From positions 89,976 to 134,996 of the forward strand of contig CANRJY010000005.1 of the NCBI GenBank assembly GCA_947631085.1: DNA of 45,021 nucleotides. Reading direction: 5' to 3'. The DNA is from an uncultured Clostridia bacterium. GTDB taxonomy: Bacteria > Bacillota > Clostridia > UBA1381. The notes under the pieces were generated by a model. The model saw only the letters and a list, made by a program, of their open reading frames with translations, did not search any database and had not been told where the DNA came from. The translations under genes and the position numbers were made by a program. Numbering within the stretch: the stretch's first letter is position 1; every line of letters begins with the position of its first letter. This document shows positions 8,377 through 15,617 of the stretch, piece by piece.

Positions 8377-9891
8377 ATGGGGGAACGGACATATGTCGCC
8401 ATTGATTTAAAATCATTCTACGCGTCGGTTGAATGTGTGGAACGAAAGCTTAATCCGCTTACAACAAATCTTGTTGTGGCGGACGTGAGCAGAACGGAAA
8501 AAACAATTTGTTTGGCGGTTTCCCCGTCGCTCAAGGCTTACGGGATCTCGGGGCGCGCGCGTTTGTTTGAGGTGCTCCAAAGAGTAAAGGAGATAAACGC
8601 CGTCAGGCAAAGAGCTCTCCGCTCGGGAGCATTCAGCGCCTCGTCGTTCGACGACACACAGCTTAAAGCCGACGGCTCTCTCGAGCTGGATTTTATAATC
8701 GCAAAACCGCGTATGGCGTATTATATGGACTACAGCGCGAGGATCTACGATATCTATCTGCGCTATTTCGCGCCTGAGGATATTCACGTTTATTCTATAG
8801 ACGAGGTTTTCATAGACGTGACCGGTTATCTGCGCGCCTACGGGCTTACGCCGCGCGAGCTTACTGTAAAGCTTGTAAGAGAGGTTTTGGCTGAAACGGG
8901 AATAACGGCAACCGCGGGAATAGGAACAAATCTGTATTTATGCAAAATAGCCATGGATATCGTCGCGAAGCACGTCGCTCCCGACAAGGACGGCGTGCGG
9001 ATTGCCGAGCTTGATGAAATGTCGTACCGGCGGCTGCTTTGGAACCACAGACCGATTACCGATTTTTGGCGCGTTGGAAGCGGATATGCGAAAAAGCTTG
9101 AGGCAAACGGGTTATTTACGATGGGCGACGTTGCGCGCTGCTCCGTCGGCGGGGCGGATGGATTTTATAACGAGGATTTGTTATATAAACTGTTCGGAAT
9201 AAACGCCGAATTGCTGATCGACCACGCGTGGGGATGGGAACCGTGTACGATTGCCGATATAAAAGCGTATAAGCCGCAGTCGAACAGCATCAGCTCCGGA
9301 CAGGTTTTGCAGCGTCCGTACGATTTTGAAAAGGCGAGGCTTGTCGTGCGCGAAATGGCTGATTTGCTGTCGCTTGACCTGGTAAGCAAAGGACTTGTGA
9401 CAAATCAAATAGTGCTGACTGTCGGATACGACGCCGAAAATATGAAATCGGGACAGTCCTACGGCGGCGAGCTGAAAATCGACCGCTACGGCCGCAGAAT
9501 ACCGAAGCACGCGCACGGCACCGAAAATCTCGGCATGTGGACTTCGTCCACAAAAGCCATAATGGACGCCGCGTCGCGGCTGTATGATAAAATCGTTAAT
9601 AAAAAGCTGCTCGTGCGCAGAATGTACATTGTGGCGTGTCATGTGACTGACGAGAACAGCGTAACGGAGAGCAAAGCATATGAGCAGCTTGACTTGTTCA
9701 CGGATTATGAGGAAAAGCAAAAGGAGCGCGAAGCGCAAATAAGCGCCCGCGACAGGGAAAAGCATATACAAAGAGCGATGCTGGATATAAAAAGAAAATT
9801 CGGGAAAAACGCAGTGATAAAGGGCATGAACCTGCAGGAGGGCGCGACCGCGGTGGAGCGCAATTCTCAAATAGGCGGGCATAAAAAATAA
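8377..9891 (+). CDS. Y-family DNA polymerase (DinB/UmuC-like)
   Basis: A 504-residue translesion polymerase. The palm-domain metal ligands are visible: Asp10 in YVAIDLKSFYASVEC and Asp142-Glu143 in YSIDEVFIDVTG. A helix-hairpin-helix thumb and little-finger domain follow, then a basic C-terminal tail of about 80 residues. The frame opens at a GTG (8368), but AAAGGAGG (8361-8368) is spaced for the ATG at 8377. Of the UmuC/UvrX-like type common in Firmicutes and mobile DNA, where it is usually paired with a small YolD-like gene. Here that partner (13430) is separated by a RIT element inserted within 20 bp of the stop codon. I saw no GAAC-N4-GTTC SOS box in the promoter. Confidence 0.88.
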   Translation: MGERTYVAIDLKSFYASVECVERKLNPLTTNLVVADVSRTEKTICLAVSPSLKAYGISGRARLFEVLQRVKEINAVRQRALRSGAFSASSFDDTQLKADGSLELDFIIAKPRMAYYMDYSARIYDIYLRYFAPEDIHVYSIDEVFIDVTGYLRAYGLTPRELTVKLVREVLAETGITATAGIGTNLYLCKIAMDIVAKHVAPDKDGVRIAELDEMSYRRLLWNHRPITDFWRVGSGYAKKLEANGLFTMGDVARCSVGGADGFYNEDLLYKLFGINAELLIDHAWGWEPCTIADIKAYKPQSNSISSGQVLQRPYDFEKARLVVREMADLLSLDLVSKGLVTNQIVLTVGYDAENMKSGQSYGGELKIDRYGRRIPKHAHGTENLGMWTSSTKAIMDAASRLYDKIVNKKLLVRRMYIVACHVTDENSVTESKAYEQLDLFTDYEEKQKEREAQISARDREKHIQRAMLDIKRKFGKNAVIKGMNLQEGATAVERNSQIGGHKK

Positions 9892-9911
9892 AAACGTTTT
9901 TATTTTTTATG
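9880..9911. repeat. 32-bp perfect palindrome at the polymerase stop codon
   Basis: Arms CATAAAAAATAAAAAC and its complement, centred between 9895 and 9896. It includes the polymerase stop codon (9889-9891) and its right end runs five bases into the terminal inverted repeat of the mobile element. It could serve as a terminator for the polymerase gene, or mark the insertion target. Confidence 0.6.
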
Positions 9912-9942
9912 AAATCTTTCCTTTTACGAAATCCAAACTTTT
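9907..9942 (+). repeat. Left terminal inverted repeat of the RIT element
   Basis: 36 bases, the exact reverse complement of 13375-13410. The outer 19 bases are unique to the termini; the inner part contains the box ACGAAATCCAAACTTT (9926-9941), which recurs inside. Confidence 0.9.
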
Positions 9943-9996
9943 CAAGATAAATACGATAAAATCCCTGTAAATTCGATTTGAAAGTTTAGATTTTGT
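9926..9996. repeat. Left 71-bp end module: two inverted 16-bp boxes
   Basis: Outer box ACGAAATCCAAACTTT (9926-9941) and an inverted inner copy AAAGTTTAGATTTTGT (9981-9996; 14 of 16 match) with a 39-bp gap. The right end has the same layout and the same gap. Likely recombinase binding sites. Confidence 0.75.
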
Positions 9997-10006
9997 TTGT
10001 TGGATA

Positions 10007-10035
10007 TTTACTATCACTTCCTGTACAAGTATAAT
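10007..10035 (+). promoter_or_regulatory. Promoter of the recombinase operon
   Basis: TTTACT (10007-10012), 17-bp spacer, TATAAT (10030-10035), then AGGAGG at 10042-10047. It lies just inside the left end module, so recombinase binding there could repress it. Confidence 0.55.
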
Positions 10036-10056
10036 ATATACAGGAGGTTGATAAAG

Positions 10057-11286
10057 ATGAAGTTAAAAAAACTACTTGAAACTAGCAAAGATCTGTTGGA
10101 TCATATGCAAGAAAGCAACTACTCGCATGAGTATATTATGTGTTTTTCACGAGAGCTACGATGGATTGAAAAGAATATCGCAGAATACCAAGTTTCTTCT
10201 TATGAAGAACTTTGCCAAATGCGGTTACATCAATCAAAGCCATACGAAGAAAGCCATATTCGTTCTATGTATGGTGTTTTTAAGAGATTTGAGGAAAACG
10301 GTGAGTTCCCCGACCGTAAAATGCACGGGACTGTTTTTGAGCGTGCGACATATCACAAACTCTCCCCTTACTTTAAGTGCTTAGTCGATATGTATACCGA
10401 TTACGCAAAAAACAATGTGCATCAGGAATCAACAATCAGCAAATGTCGTTCCAAAAGCTCGTGCTTTTTCATGCATCTTCAAAATTTGGGATACACCTCG
10501 CTTGAGCATGTAAAAGAAAAAGATGTTTTATCCTTCTTTGCAACGAAAGATGGGGAAAGTATTCGGGGGCGATCCTATAAAAGGGATATCGCAATAGTGC
10601 TTAATTCTGAACTGAAGGATCAAAGCATCCATGCAAGAAGAATTGTGGATTTACTGCCGGCGATTCCCCAAAAGCATAAAAACATCAAATTTCTAACCGC
10701 TGAAGAATCCGACGCAATCCACGAAATGCTTTCAAGTGAAGCATGCCCTCTTACATTGAGGGATAGAGCCATTGGCTTCCTTCTATATTTCACAGGCATA
10801 AGGGCAGGCGACATTGCTGATTTAAGGATGAATGAGATCGACTGGAGGAGCGATAAGATTGTCCGTCGCCAACATAAAACAGGAAACTTGCTTGAATTAC
10901 CTCTAATCCCTGTTGTTGGAAATGCAATATATAATTATATATCTAAAGAGAGACCGGCATCGGAAGAAGATCATCTGTTTTTATGGAGTAAGGCTCCATA
11001 TACTGCTCTCAGCTCAAATGCAGTTTGGCAGATCTGCAGAAAAATCTATACGGCTTCAGGTGTTCGCCAAAATCCCGGTGATCGAAAGGGCTCCCATATT
11101 TTTCGACATCACCTTGCCACACACCTTGCCGGTCAAGGATTTGCGCAACCTGTCATTAGCGATACGCTCGGTCATAGCGAGCCGATGACACTGTCATATT
11201 ATCTTTCTGCAGATATAACCCATTTGCGCGAGCTCGCCTTGAGCATTGACGCTTTTCCTGTAAGCGAGGAGGTATTCAAAGCATGA
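10057..11286 (+). CDS. ritA: RIT element tyrosine recombinase A
   Basis: A 409-residue tyrosine recombinase. An N-terminal SAM-like DNA-binding region (to about 215) precedes the catalytic domain. Active-site residues: Arg249 in FTGIRAGDIADL, His347 and Arg350 in HIFRHH, His373 in LGHSEP, and nucleophile Tyr382 in LSYYLS. An upstream in-frame TTG (9997) has no ribosome site; AGGAGG is nine bases before the ATG at 10057. Its stop overlaps the next gene by four bases (ATGA). First gene of the trio, expected to act with the other two in DNA breakage and joining at the element ends. Confidence 0.88.
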   Translation: MKLKKLLETSKDLLDHMQESNYSHEYIMCFSRELRWIEKNIAEYQVSSYEELCQMRLHQSKPYEESHIRSMYGVFKRFEENGEFPDRKMHGTVFERATYHKLSPYFKCLVDMYTDYAKNNVHQESTISKCRSKSSCFFMHLQNLGYTSLEHVKEKDVLSFFATKDGESIRGRSYKRDIAIVLNSELKDQSIHARRIVDLLPAIPQKHKNIKFLTAEESDAIHEMLSSEACPLTLRDRAIGFLLYFTGIRAGDIADLRMNEIDWRSDKIVRRQHKTGNLLELPLIPVVGNAIYNYISKERPASEEDHLFLWSKAPYTALSSNAVWQICRKIYTASGVRQNPGDRKGSHIFRHHLATHLAGQGFAQPVISDTLGHSEPMTLSYYLSADITHLRELALSIDAFPVSEEVFKA

Positions 11287-12251
11287 AAAACTATCGCTCT
11301 GGATTTGTAGATTTTATCGAGCAATTCATCATTTACCGAAAAGCTTCCGGCGCATGGAACGAATCCAACTATGGCTACTGTTTATTAAAATTTGATAATT
11401 ATTGCGCTGACAAATACCCCAATTCACCTTTGACCCAAGAAATGGTGGATCAATGGTGTGAAAAGAAAGGACGAGAGATCAATCGATCGAGAAACACAAG
11501 AATACGCGTGGTACGCGCCTTTATTTCGTATTTGCGAAAAAGAGGGCTCACCAATGTAGAAGAGCCACCTTTGTTAACTAATGAACCCCATACATATATA
11601 CCTCACGCTTTTACTCTGGAAGAACTACAGAGATTTTTCTATGAATGTGATCATATTAAAACAGCTCACCAGGATCTAAGAGCACAACTTTCAAAGCTTG
11701 TTTGCCCGGTAATGTTTCGTTTGCTTTACAGTAGCGGAATTCGTACAACGGAAGCTCGCTTGCTCCGAAGAAAGGATGTTGATTTAAATCATGGCATCTT
11801 GGATATACAAGAATCTAAAGGCTATGATCAGCACTATGTTGCACTTCATCCGAGCATGACAGATCTCCTCAAGAGATATGACAAAACTGTAGAAAGATTA
11901 CAACCAAATCGGGACTATTTCTTTCAATCGCCAAACGGCAAAAATTATGAACATGGTTGGCTGGAGCAAATGTTTCGCAAGCTTTGGAAAAAAGCAAATG
12001 GTGATAACACAGCGGCAACGGCGTATGAGCTCCGGCATAATTATGCAACTACCAACATAAATAGTTGGGATAATGATAGCTTTGAAATCAGTGATAAATT
12101 GAATTATCTTGCGAAATCAATGGGACATCGATGGACAAGTTCTACTTTGCATTACTATTCCATTGTCCCTAGACTCGCGGAAACGATAAAAAACGCGTCA
12201 GAGATCGGATTTAACGATATTATTTCGGAGGTTAATTATGAAAAAGAGTAA
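11283..12251 (+). CDS. ritB: RIT element tyrosine recombinase B
   Basis: A 322-residue tyrosine recombinase with an N-terminal core-binding domain and a C-terminal catalytic domain. Visible residues: Arg in SSGIRTTEARLL (about 159), RHNYAT preceded by YEL (the HxxR motif has Tyr in place of the first His, tolerated in this superfamily), GHRW, and Tyr in STLHYYS. It starts four bases inside ritA and overlaps ritC by 14 bases, so the three proteins are probably made together in fixed proportion. GAGGAGG within the end of ritA is its ribosome site. Confidence 0.88.
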   Translation: MKNYRSGFVDFIEQFIIYRKASGAWNESNYGYCLLKFDNYCADKYPNSPLTQEMVDQWCEKKGREINRSRNTRIRVVRAFISYLRKRGLTNVEEPPLLTNEPHTYIPHAFTLEELQRFFYECDHIKTAHQDLRAQLSKLVCPVMFRLLYSSGIRTTEARLLRRKDVDLNHGILDIQESKGYDQHYVALHPSMTDLLKRYDKTVERLQPNRDYFFQSPNGKNYEHGWLEQMFRKLWKKANGDNTAATAYELRHNYATTNINSWDNDSFEISDKLNYLAKSMGHRWTSSTLHYYSIVPRLAETIKNASEIGFNDIISEVNYEKE

Positions 12252-13272
12252 TAACGCAGCTAAAATTTCAAAATATATGTCAGAGTTTTTATACGACTAT
12301 GCACCCAACTTCCTTACATACAGCCCACATACAATCAGGTCCTACAAGGAAGCTCTTACCATGTATGTAATGTACCTTGAGAGTATGAACATTACACCAA
12401 ATACACTCGACCTTGTTCACTTTGAAAAAAATCATATTGAAGGCTGGATAAAATGGATGACCGATGTTAGAAACTGCTGTCCAGACACGTGCAATGTAAG
12501 GCTCGGTTCTTTAAGAGTGTTTTTGCAGTTCTTGAGTAGTAAAGATGTTACATTTATGTATTTATATCAAGAATCCAAACTCGTTAAGCGAAAAAAATGC
12601 CTTAAGAAAAAGGTTCAAGGGTTAACAAGAGAAGCTGTCGCTGCAATATTAGACGAGGCTGATCTGTCAACAAAGACGGGACGCAGAGACTATACTTTAC
12701 TGATGCTTATGTATGGGACGGCCGCACGTATTGGCGAAATACTTAGCATAAAGCTTAAGCATCTTAATTTGGACGGCGTAAAGCCATATGTACACTTGCA
12801 TGGCAAGGGTGGTAAAAAAAGGACAGCATATTTACTTCCGAGAGCAGTCAGTAACTTAAAAGGCTATATTCGTGAATTTCACGGAACCAATCCGAACATG
12901 GAAGATTACCTTTTCTATTCACGTGTCGGAGGTGAAAAAGGGATGCTTACCGAACCGGCGATAGATAAAAGAATAAAGAAATATGCTGTTGCCGCTCATG
13001 AAAAATGTAGTTCTGTTCCGCCTGACACACATGCCCATCAATTTCGACATGCAAAGGCGTCTCATTGGCTGGAAGATGGTATAAATATTGTCCAGATTAG
13101 TTTTCTGCTTGGACATGAAAATTTGAATACAACAATGAAATATCTTGATGTTACTACCGAGGAAAAGGGAAAGGCATTGGCTACTCTTGAAACAGAAAGC
13201 GAAAAGAATATGCCCAAAATGTGGAAAAGCGATTCCAATTCGTTATTCGCATTCCTCGGTTTAGCAAAGTAA
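12238..13272 (+). CDS. ritC: RIT element tyrosine recombinase C
   Basis: A 344-residue tyrosine recombinase, the third of the trio. It has a SAM-like N-terminal domain (about 15-110) and a complete catalytic set: Arg in GTAARIGEIL, HQFRH (HxxR), LLGHENLNT and Tyr in TMKYLDV. Closest in style to XerD/Tn554 TnpB-like enzymes. CGGAGG lies six bases upstream of the ATG. The stop is 48 bases before the inner box of the right end module. Having all three enzymes apparently intact suggests the element can still move. Confidence 0.88.
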   Translation: MKKSNNAAKISKYMSEFLYDYAPNFLTYSPHTIRSYKEALTMYVMYLESMNITPNTLDLVHFEKNHIEGWIKWMTDVRNCCPDTCNVRLGSLRVFLQFLSSKDVTFMYLYQESKLVKRKKCLKKKVQGLTREAVAAILDEADLSTKTGRRDYTLLMLMYGTAARIGEILSIKLKHLNLDGVKPYVHLHGKGGKKRTAYLLPRAVSNLKGYIREFHGTNPNMEDYLFYSRVGGEKGMLTEPAIDKRIKKYAVAAHEKCSSVPPDTHAHQFRHAKASHWLEDGINIVQISFLLGHENLNTTMKYLDVTTEEKGKALATLETESEKNMPKMWKSDSNSLFAFLGLAK

Positions 13273-13320
13273 ACTTTTTAAACAACGGAGTAAAGCAAAA
13301 AAATCTGGAGGTACTGTCAT

Positions 13321-13391
13321 ACGAAATCCAAACTTTAAATTAGTTATTGTTTGTGAAACACTGCGGTACTGAATAAAAGTTTGGATTTCGT
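13321..13391. repeat. Right 71-bp end module: two inverted 16-bp boxes
   Basis: Inner box ACGAAATCCAAACTTT (13321-13336) and its exact inverted outer copy (13376-13391), 39 bp apart: the mirror image of the left module. Confidence 0.75.
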
Positions 13392-13410
13392 AAAAGGAAA
13401 GATTTCATAA
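13375..13410 (-). repeat. Right terminal inverted repeat of the RIT element
   Basis: 36 bases, the exact reverse complement of 9907-9942. It ends six bases before the AAAGGAGG ribosome site of the YolD-like gene. Confidence 0.9.
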
Positions 13411-13429
13411 GGCTTAAAGGAGGAATACT

Positions 13430-13612
13430 ATGGAAAAGAACAGCGAAAACAAATATGCGGACATTATAAATTTGCCGCACCACGTTTCAAAAAATCATCC
13501 GTGTATGTCCGTATATGACCGCGCCGCGCAGTTTGCGCCGTTTGCGGCGCTGACCGGCTACGGCGATAAAATTAAGGAAACAACGTCAAATCATAAATAT
13601 AGGGCGGAGTGA
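13430..13612 (+). CDS. YolD-like small protein, partner of the Y-family polymerase
   Basis: A 60-residue protein with the motif INLPHHVSKNHPCMS and DRAAQFAPFAALTGYGD, which I recognise from small YolD-like proteins that sit beside Y-family polymerases in Clostridia. It has a strong AAAGGAGG ribosome site (13417-13424). It is shorter than many relatives (about 100 residues), but the stop codon sits inside a proper terminator, so this length may be native. The RIT element separates it from the polymerase and its promoter, so it depends on read-through from the recombinase operon or a new promoter. Confidence 0.72.
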   Translation: MEKNSENKYADIINLPHHVSKNHPCMSVYDRAAQFAPFAALTGYGDKIKETTSNHKYRAE

Positions 13613-13628
13613 TGCTCCGCCCTTTTTA
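13601..13628 (+). terminator. Intrinsic terminator after the YolD-like gene
   Basis: A 9-bp stem AGGGCGGAG/CTCCGCCCT with a five-base loop, followed by TTTTT. The stop codon lies in the loop. Confidence 0.8.
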
Positions 13629-13634
13629 TTCGGT

Positions 13635-13877
13635 TCAGCTCTCCTGAGGATGCTTTTCAAGCCAATCTATAATGTCAAGACTCTCATACATCGGTACGCC
13701 GTCGATAAACAGGCACGGCACCTGGTCCTTGCCGCCGACCTCCATAAGCCGCTTGAAATCGTCCTCGTTTTTCATTACGTCGTGCATTTCAATATCCGTT
13801 CTGCCGAGACGTTCTATCGCCTTGTAAACTCTTACGCAATACGGACATGTGTCAAATTTGTAAAGCTCCAGCTTCAT
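13635..13877 (-). CDS. Glutaredoxin-like protein
   Basis: An 80-residue thioredoxin-fold protein. The redox motif CPYC is at the N-terminus (LELYKFDTCPYCVRVYKAIE), with the cis-proline segment QVPCLFIDG and a terminal helix ESLDIIDWLEKH, as in glutaredoxins and GST N-terminal domains. Two in-frame ATGs exist (13883 and 13877); AAGGAG is three bases from the first and nine from the second, so I prefer the second. Likely a cytosolic thiol-disulfide reductant. It is convergent with the YolD-like gene and lies downstream of the Rrf2 regulator. Confidence 0.82.
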   Translation of the reverse strand: MKLELYKFDTCPYCVRVYKAIERLGRTDIEMHDVMKNEDDFKRLMEVGGKDQVPCLFIDGVPMYESLDIIDWLEKHPQES

Positions 13878-13918
13878 TGTCATTCGCTCCTTTTTATATT
13901 ATATTGATCCTCGCGGTG

Positions 13919-14353
13919 TTATATATAATATTCGAAATCATTGTTTGGCATGCTGCGGAGTAAATCGGCGATAGTGGCGCTGTCGAGATAGCTGTTGACT
14001 GTTTCGTATAAACCCGTCCAGAATTTGAGCGTGGGACATACATTTTTTCTCGGGCATGTGTTTTCCTCTCCCTCAAGACAAGCCACGGGAGCCATATTTC
14101 CTTCGGTGACGCGCAGAATATCTCCGACGGTATATTCCTCCGGAGAGCGCGCCATTTTATATCCGCCCTGCGAGCCGCGCTGGCTTTTCAGATATCCCGC
14201 CCTGCTGAGCGCGTTTACTATCTGCTCCAAATATTTTAAAGATATGCCCTGCCGTTCGGAAATGTCCTTAAGCGACACGTTTTCGCCGCCCGAGTGCTGG
14301 GCGATGTCAAGCATCAGCCTTATAGCGTATCTTCCTTTTGTCGAGATTTTCAT
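13919..14353 (-). CDS. Rrf2-family transcriptional regulator
   Basis: A 144-residue winged helix-turn-helix regulator. The start MKISTKGRYAIRLMLDIAQH is the family signature; the recognition helix region is ISERQGISLKYLEQI and the wing follows at RGSQGGY. Three cysteines in ACLEGEENTCPRKNVCP match the spacing of the [2Fe-2S] ligands in IscR/NsrR/RsrR-type proteins, so it may sense iron-sulfur status, NO or redox state; CymR-like cysteine sensors lack them. AGGAGG precedes the ATG. Its promoter and a palindromic operator lie directly upstream, which points to autoregulation. Confidence 0.88.
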   Translation of the reverse strand: MKISTKGRYAIRLMLDIAQHSGGENVSLKDISERQGISLKYLEQIVNALSRAGYLKSQRGSQGGYKMARSPEEYTVGDILRVTEGNMAPVACLEGEENTCPRKNVCPTLKFWTGLYETVNSYLDSATIADLLRSMPNNDFEYYI

Positions 14354-14367
14354 GGTCGCCGCCTCCT

Positions 14368-14390
14368 ATTCATACTTATCCCATATGAAT
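14368..14390. promoter_or_regulatory. Probable Rrf2 autoregulatory operator
   Basis: ATTCATA-N9-TATGAAT, two perfect 7-bp arms, beginning two bases downstream of the -10 box and covering the expected transcription start. Size and symmetry fit an Rrf2 dimer. Confidence 0.6.
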
Positions 14391-14391
14391 A

Positions 14392-14420
14392 ATTATATCA
14401 TTTTTTTGCCCGCGTGTCAA
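14392..14420 (-). promoter_or_regulatory. Consensus promoter of the Rrf2 regulator gene
   Basis: Minus strand TTGACA (14420-14415), 17-bp spacer, TATAAT (14397-14392). Both hexamers match the sigma-A consensus exactly. Confidence 0.8.
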
Positions 14421-14427
14421 TATAAAA

Positions 14428-15183
14428 TTATATATGTCCGCACGCGGGGCAATCGGGTGATTTTTCCGGAAGCTTGACTTTTCTGAAGCCGCATTTCAGC
14501 GCGTCATATGTAAGCAGATATCCGGTCAGCAGCTCGCCGGTATCGGTGAGATATTTTATCGCCTCCATCGCCTGAAGGCTGCCGATTACGCCCGCCGTCG
14601 CCCCGACCACGCCCATTTCGCGCTTTGACGGGATATACTCCCTCGGCGGCGGATTTTTAAAAACACACCTGTAGCACGCGCCCCGATCGGGAACATAGGT
14701 CATAAGCTGTCCCTGAAAATGAAAAATTCCGGCGTGGGAAAACGGCTTTCGCGCTTTGACGCACGCGTCGTTTATAAGAAATTTTGAATCGAAGTTATCT
14801 GTGCAGTCGAGAACAAAATCATAATCTTTGATAAGCCCTGCGATGTTGTCCTCGGTTATATACATTTGATACGCGTTTACCTTGACGTCGGGATTTAGCG
14901 CCGCGACGGTCTCTTTCGCGGATAGGACCTTGGCTCTGCCGATGTCGGCGCCCGAGTGTATGATCTGCCGCTGTAAATTTGACAAATCAACCGCGTCCGC
15001 GTCGGCGATGCCTATAGTACCGACTCCCGCCGCCGCGAGATACATTATCGCCGGCGATCCGAGCCCGCCCGCGCCGATTATGAGCACGCGCCCGCTTAAA
15101 AGGCGCTCCTGACCGGTCTCTCCGATTTCGCCGAGCGTAATATGGCGTGAGTAACGCTCCGCCTGTTCGTTTGTAAGCGTCAT
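14428..15183 (-). CDS. E1-like adenylyltransferase, ThiF/MoeB/HesA family
   Basis: A 251-residue enzyme that adenylates the C-terminal Gly-Gly of a ubiquitin-like sulfur carrier (ThiS, MoaD or similar). Visible: ATP-binding GAGGLGSP (37-44), LSNLQRQI with its conserved Arg, the DCTDNFDSK segment that positions Mg-ATP, and zinc-binding pairs CYRC (about 171) and CPAC near the C-terminus. The length is that of MoeB/ThiF without a rhodanese domain. Five bases downstream of the JAMM gene, so in one operon. No sulfur-carrier gene is present nearby. Confidence 0.85.
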   Translation of the reverse strand: MTLTNEQAERYSRHITLGEIGETGQERLLSGRVLIIGAGGLGSPAIMYLAAAGVGTIGIADADAVDLSNLQRQIIHSGADIGRAKVLSAKETVAALNPDVKVNAYQMYITEDNIAGLIKDYDFVLDCTDNFDSKFLINDACVKARKPFSHAGIFHFQGQLMTYVPDRGACYRCVFKNPPPREYIPSKREMGVVGATAGVIGSLQAMEAIKYLTDTGELLTGYLLTYDALKCGFRKVKLPEKSPDCPACGHI

Positions 15184-15188
15184 TGTGA

Positions 15189-15596
15189 TTATCCTTTCCG
15201 TAAAATAATAACCTGCTCCTCCTCCGCTTTGCCGTCGGCTATGCGATAGGATTTGATCGCGCCCGAGGGAGATACGATAATATAGCTCGCGTCCGCGTCG
15301 AGAGCAAGGCGCAGATCCTCTGCGGACGGATACGGCTCGGTTTTCGGATGCGAATGGAAATTCCCGAGCGGCTTTGTGCCTTTCGCGCGCATATCGCGGA
15401 TCGCCGAGAGCTGTTCGGCTGGATTTACGGAAAAGCGCGTTTCCGAATGAGCGGTGTTTTCGAGAAAATATATTTCAAGTATCTCCCTGCCCGAATCCGA
15501 TATCGTTCCGGCGGCAAGCCCGCACGCCTCCTCCGGCATCCGCTCCCTGACGTAATTTATTATTTTTTCATAAATGCCGCGCGATAATTTGATCAT
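15189..15596 (-). CDS. JAMM/MPN+ metalloprotease (M67 family)
   Basis: A 135-residue zinc isopeptidase-type protein. The JAMM motif is complete: an N-terminal Glu in MPEEACGLAAG, then HSHPKTEPYPSAED (HxHP-x6-SxxD). In bacteria such proteins trim or desulfurise ubiquitin-like sulfur carriers, as Mec+ does for CysO in cysteine synthesis, and are often next to a ThiF/MoeB gene, as here. GGAGG is about six bases before the ATG. Likely role: processing of a carrier protein encoded elsewhere. Confidence 0.82.
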   Translation of the reverse strand: MIKLSRGIYEKIINYVRERMPEEACGLAAGTISDSGREILEIYFLENTAHSETRFSVNPAEQLSAIRDMRAKGTKPLGNFHSHPKTEPYPSAEDLRLALDADASYIIVSPSGAIKSYRIADGKAEEEQVIILRKG

Positions 15597-15617
15597 TTCA
15601 GCCCTCCGCCGATTTCG

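Larger units (their letters stand above)
9907..13410 (+). mobile_element. RIT element (recombinases in trio)
   Basis: A 3.5 kb element with only three genes, all tyrosine recombinases, in the same direction and overlapping end to end. It is bounded by perfect 36-bp terminal inverted repeats (9907-9942 and 13375-13410). Its base composition is clearly more AT-rich than the flanks. It lies between a Y-family polymerase and its usual YolD-like partner. RIT elements are a known but little-studied class; the gene order, lengths (409, 322, 344 residues) and overlaps match. No convincing target duplication is seen outside the repeats. Confidence 0.88.

Noticed and set aside
8269..8377. SOS (LexA) box before the Y-family polymerase
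   Set aside because: No GAAC-N4-GTTC-like sequence was found in the promoter region.
9907..13410. Phage or integrative conjugative element integrase cluster
   Set aside because: There is no excisionase, relaxase, phage or cargo gene, and all three genes lie inside short terminal repeats, which fits a RIT element.
14428..15596. E1 plus JAMM as a ubiquitin-like antiphage (Bil) or CBASS-type operon
   Set aside because: No E2, ubiquitin-like protein, cyclase or effector is present; the pair looks like sulfur-carrier metabolism.
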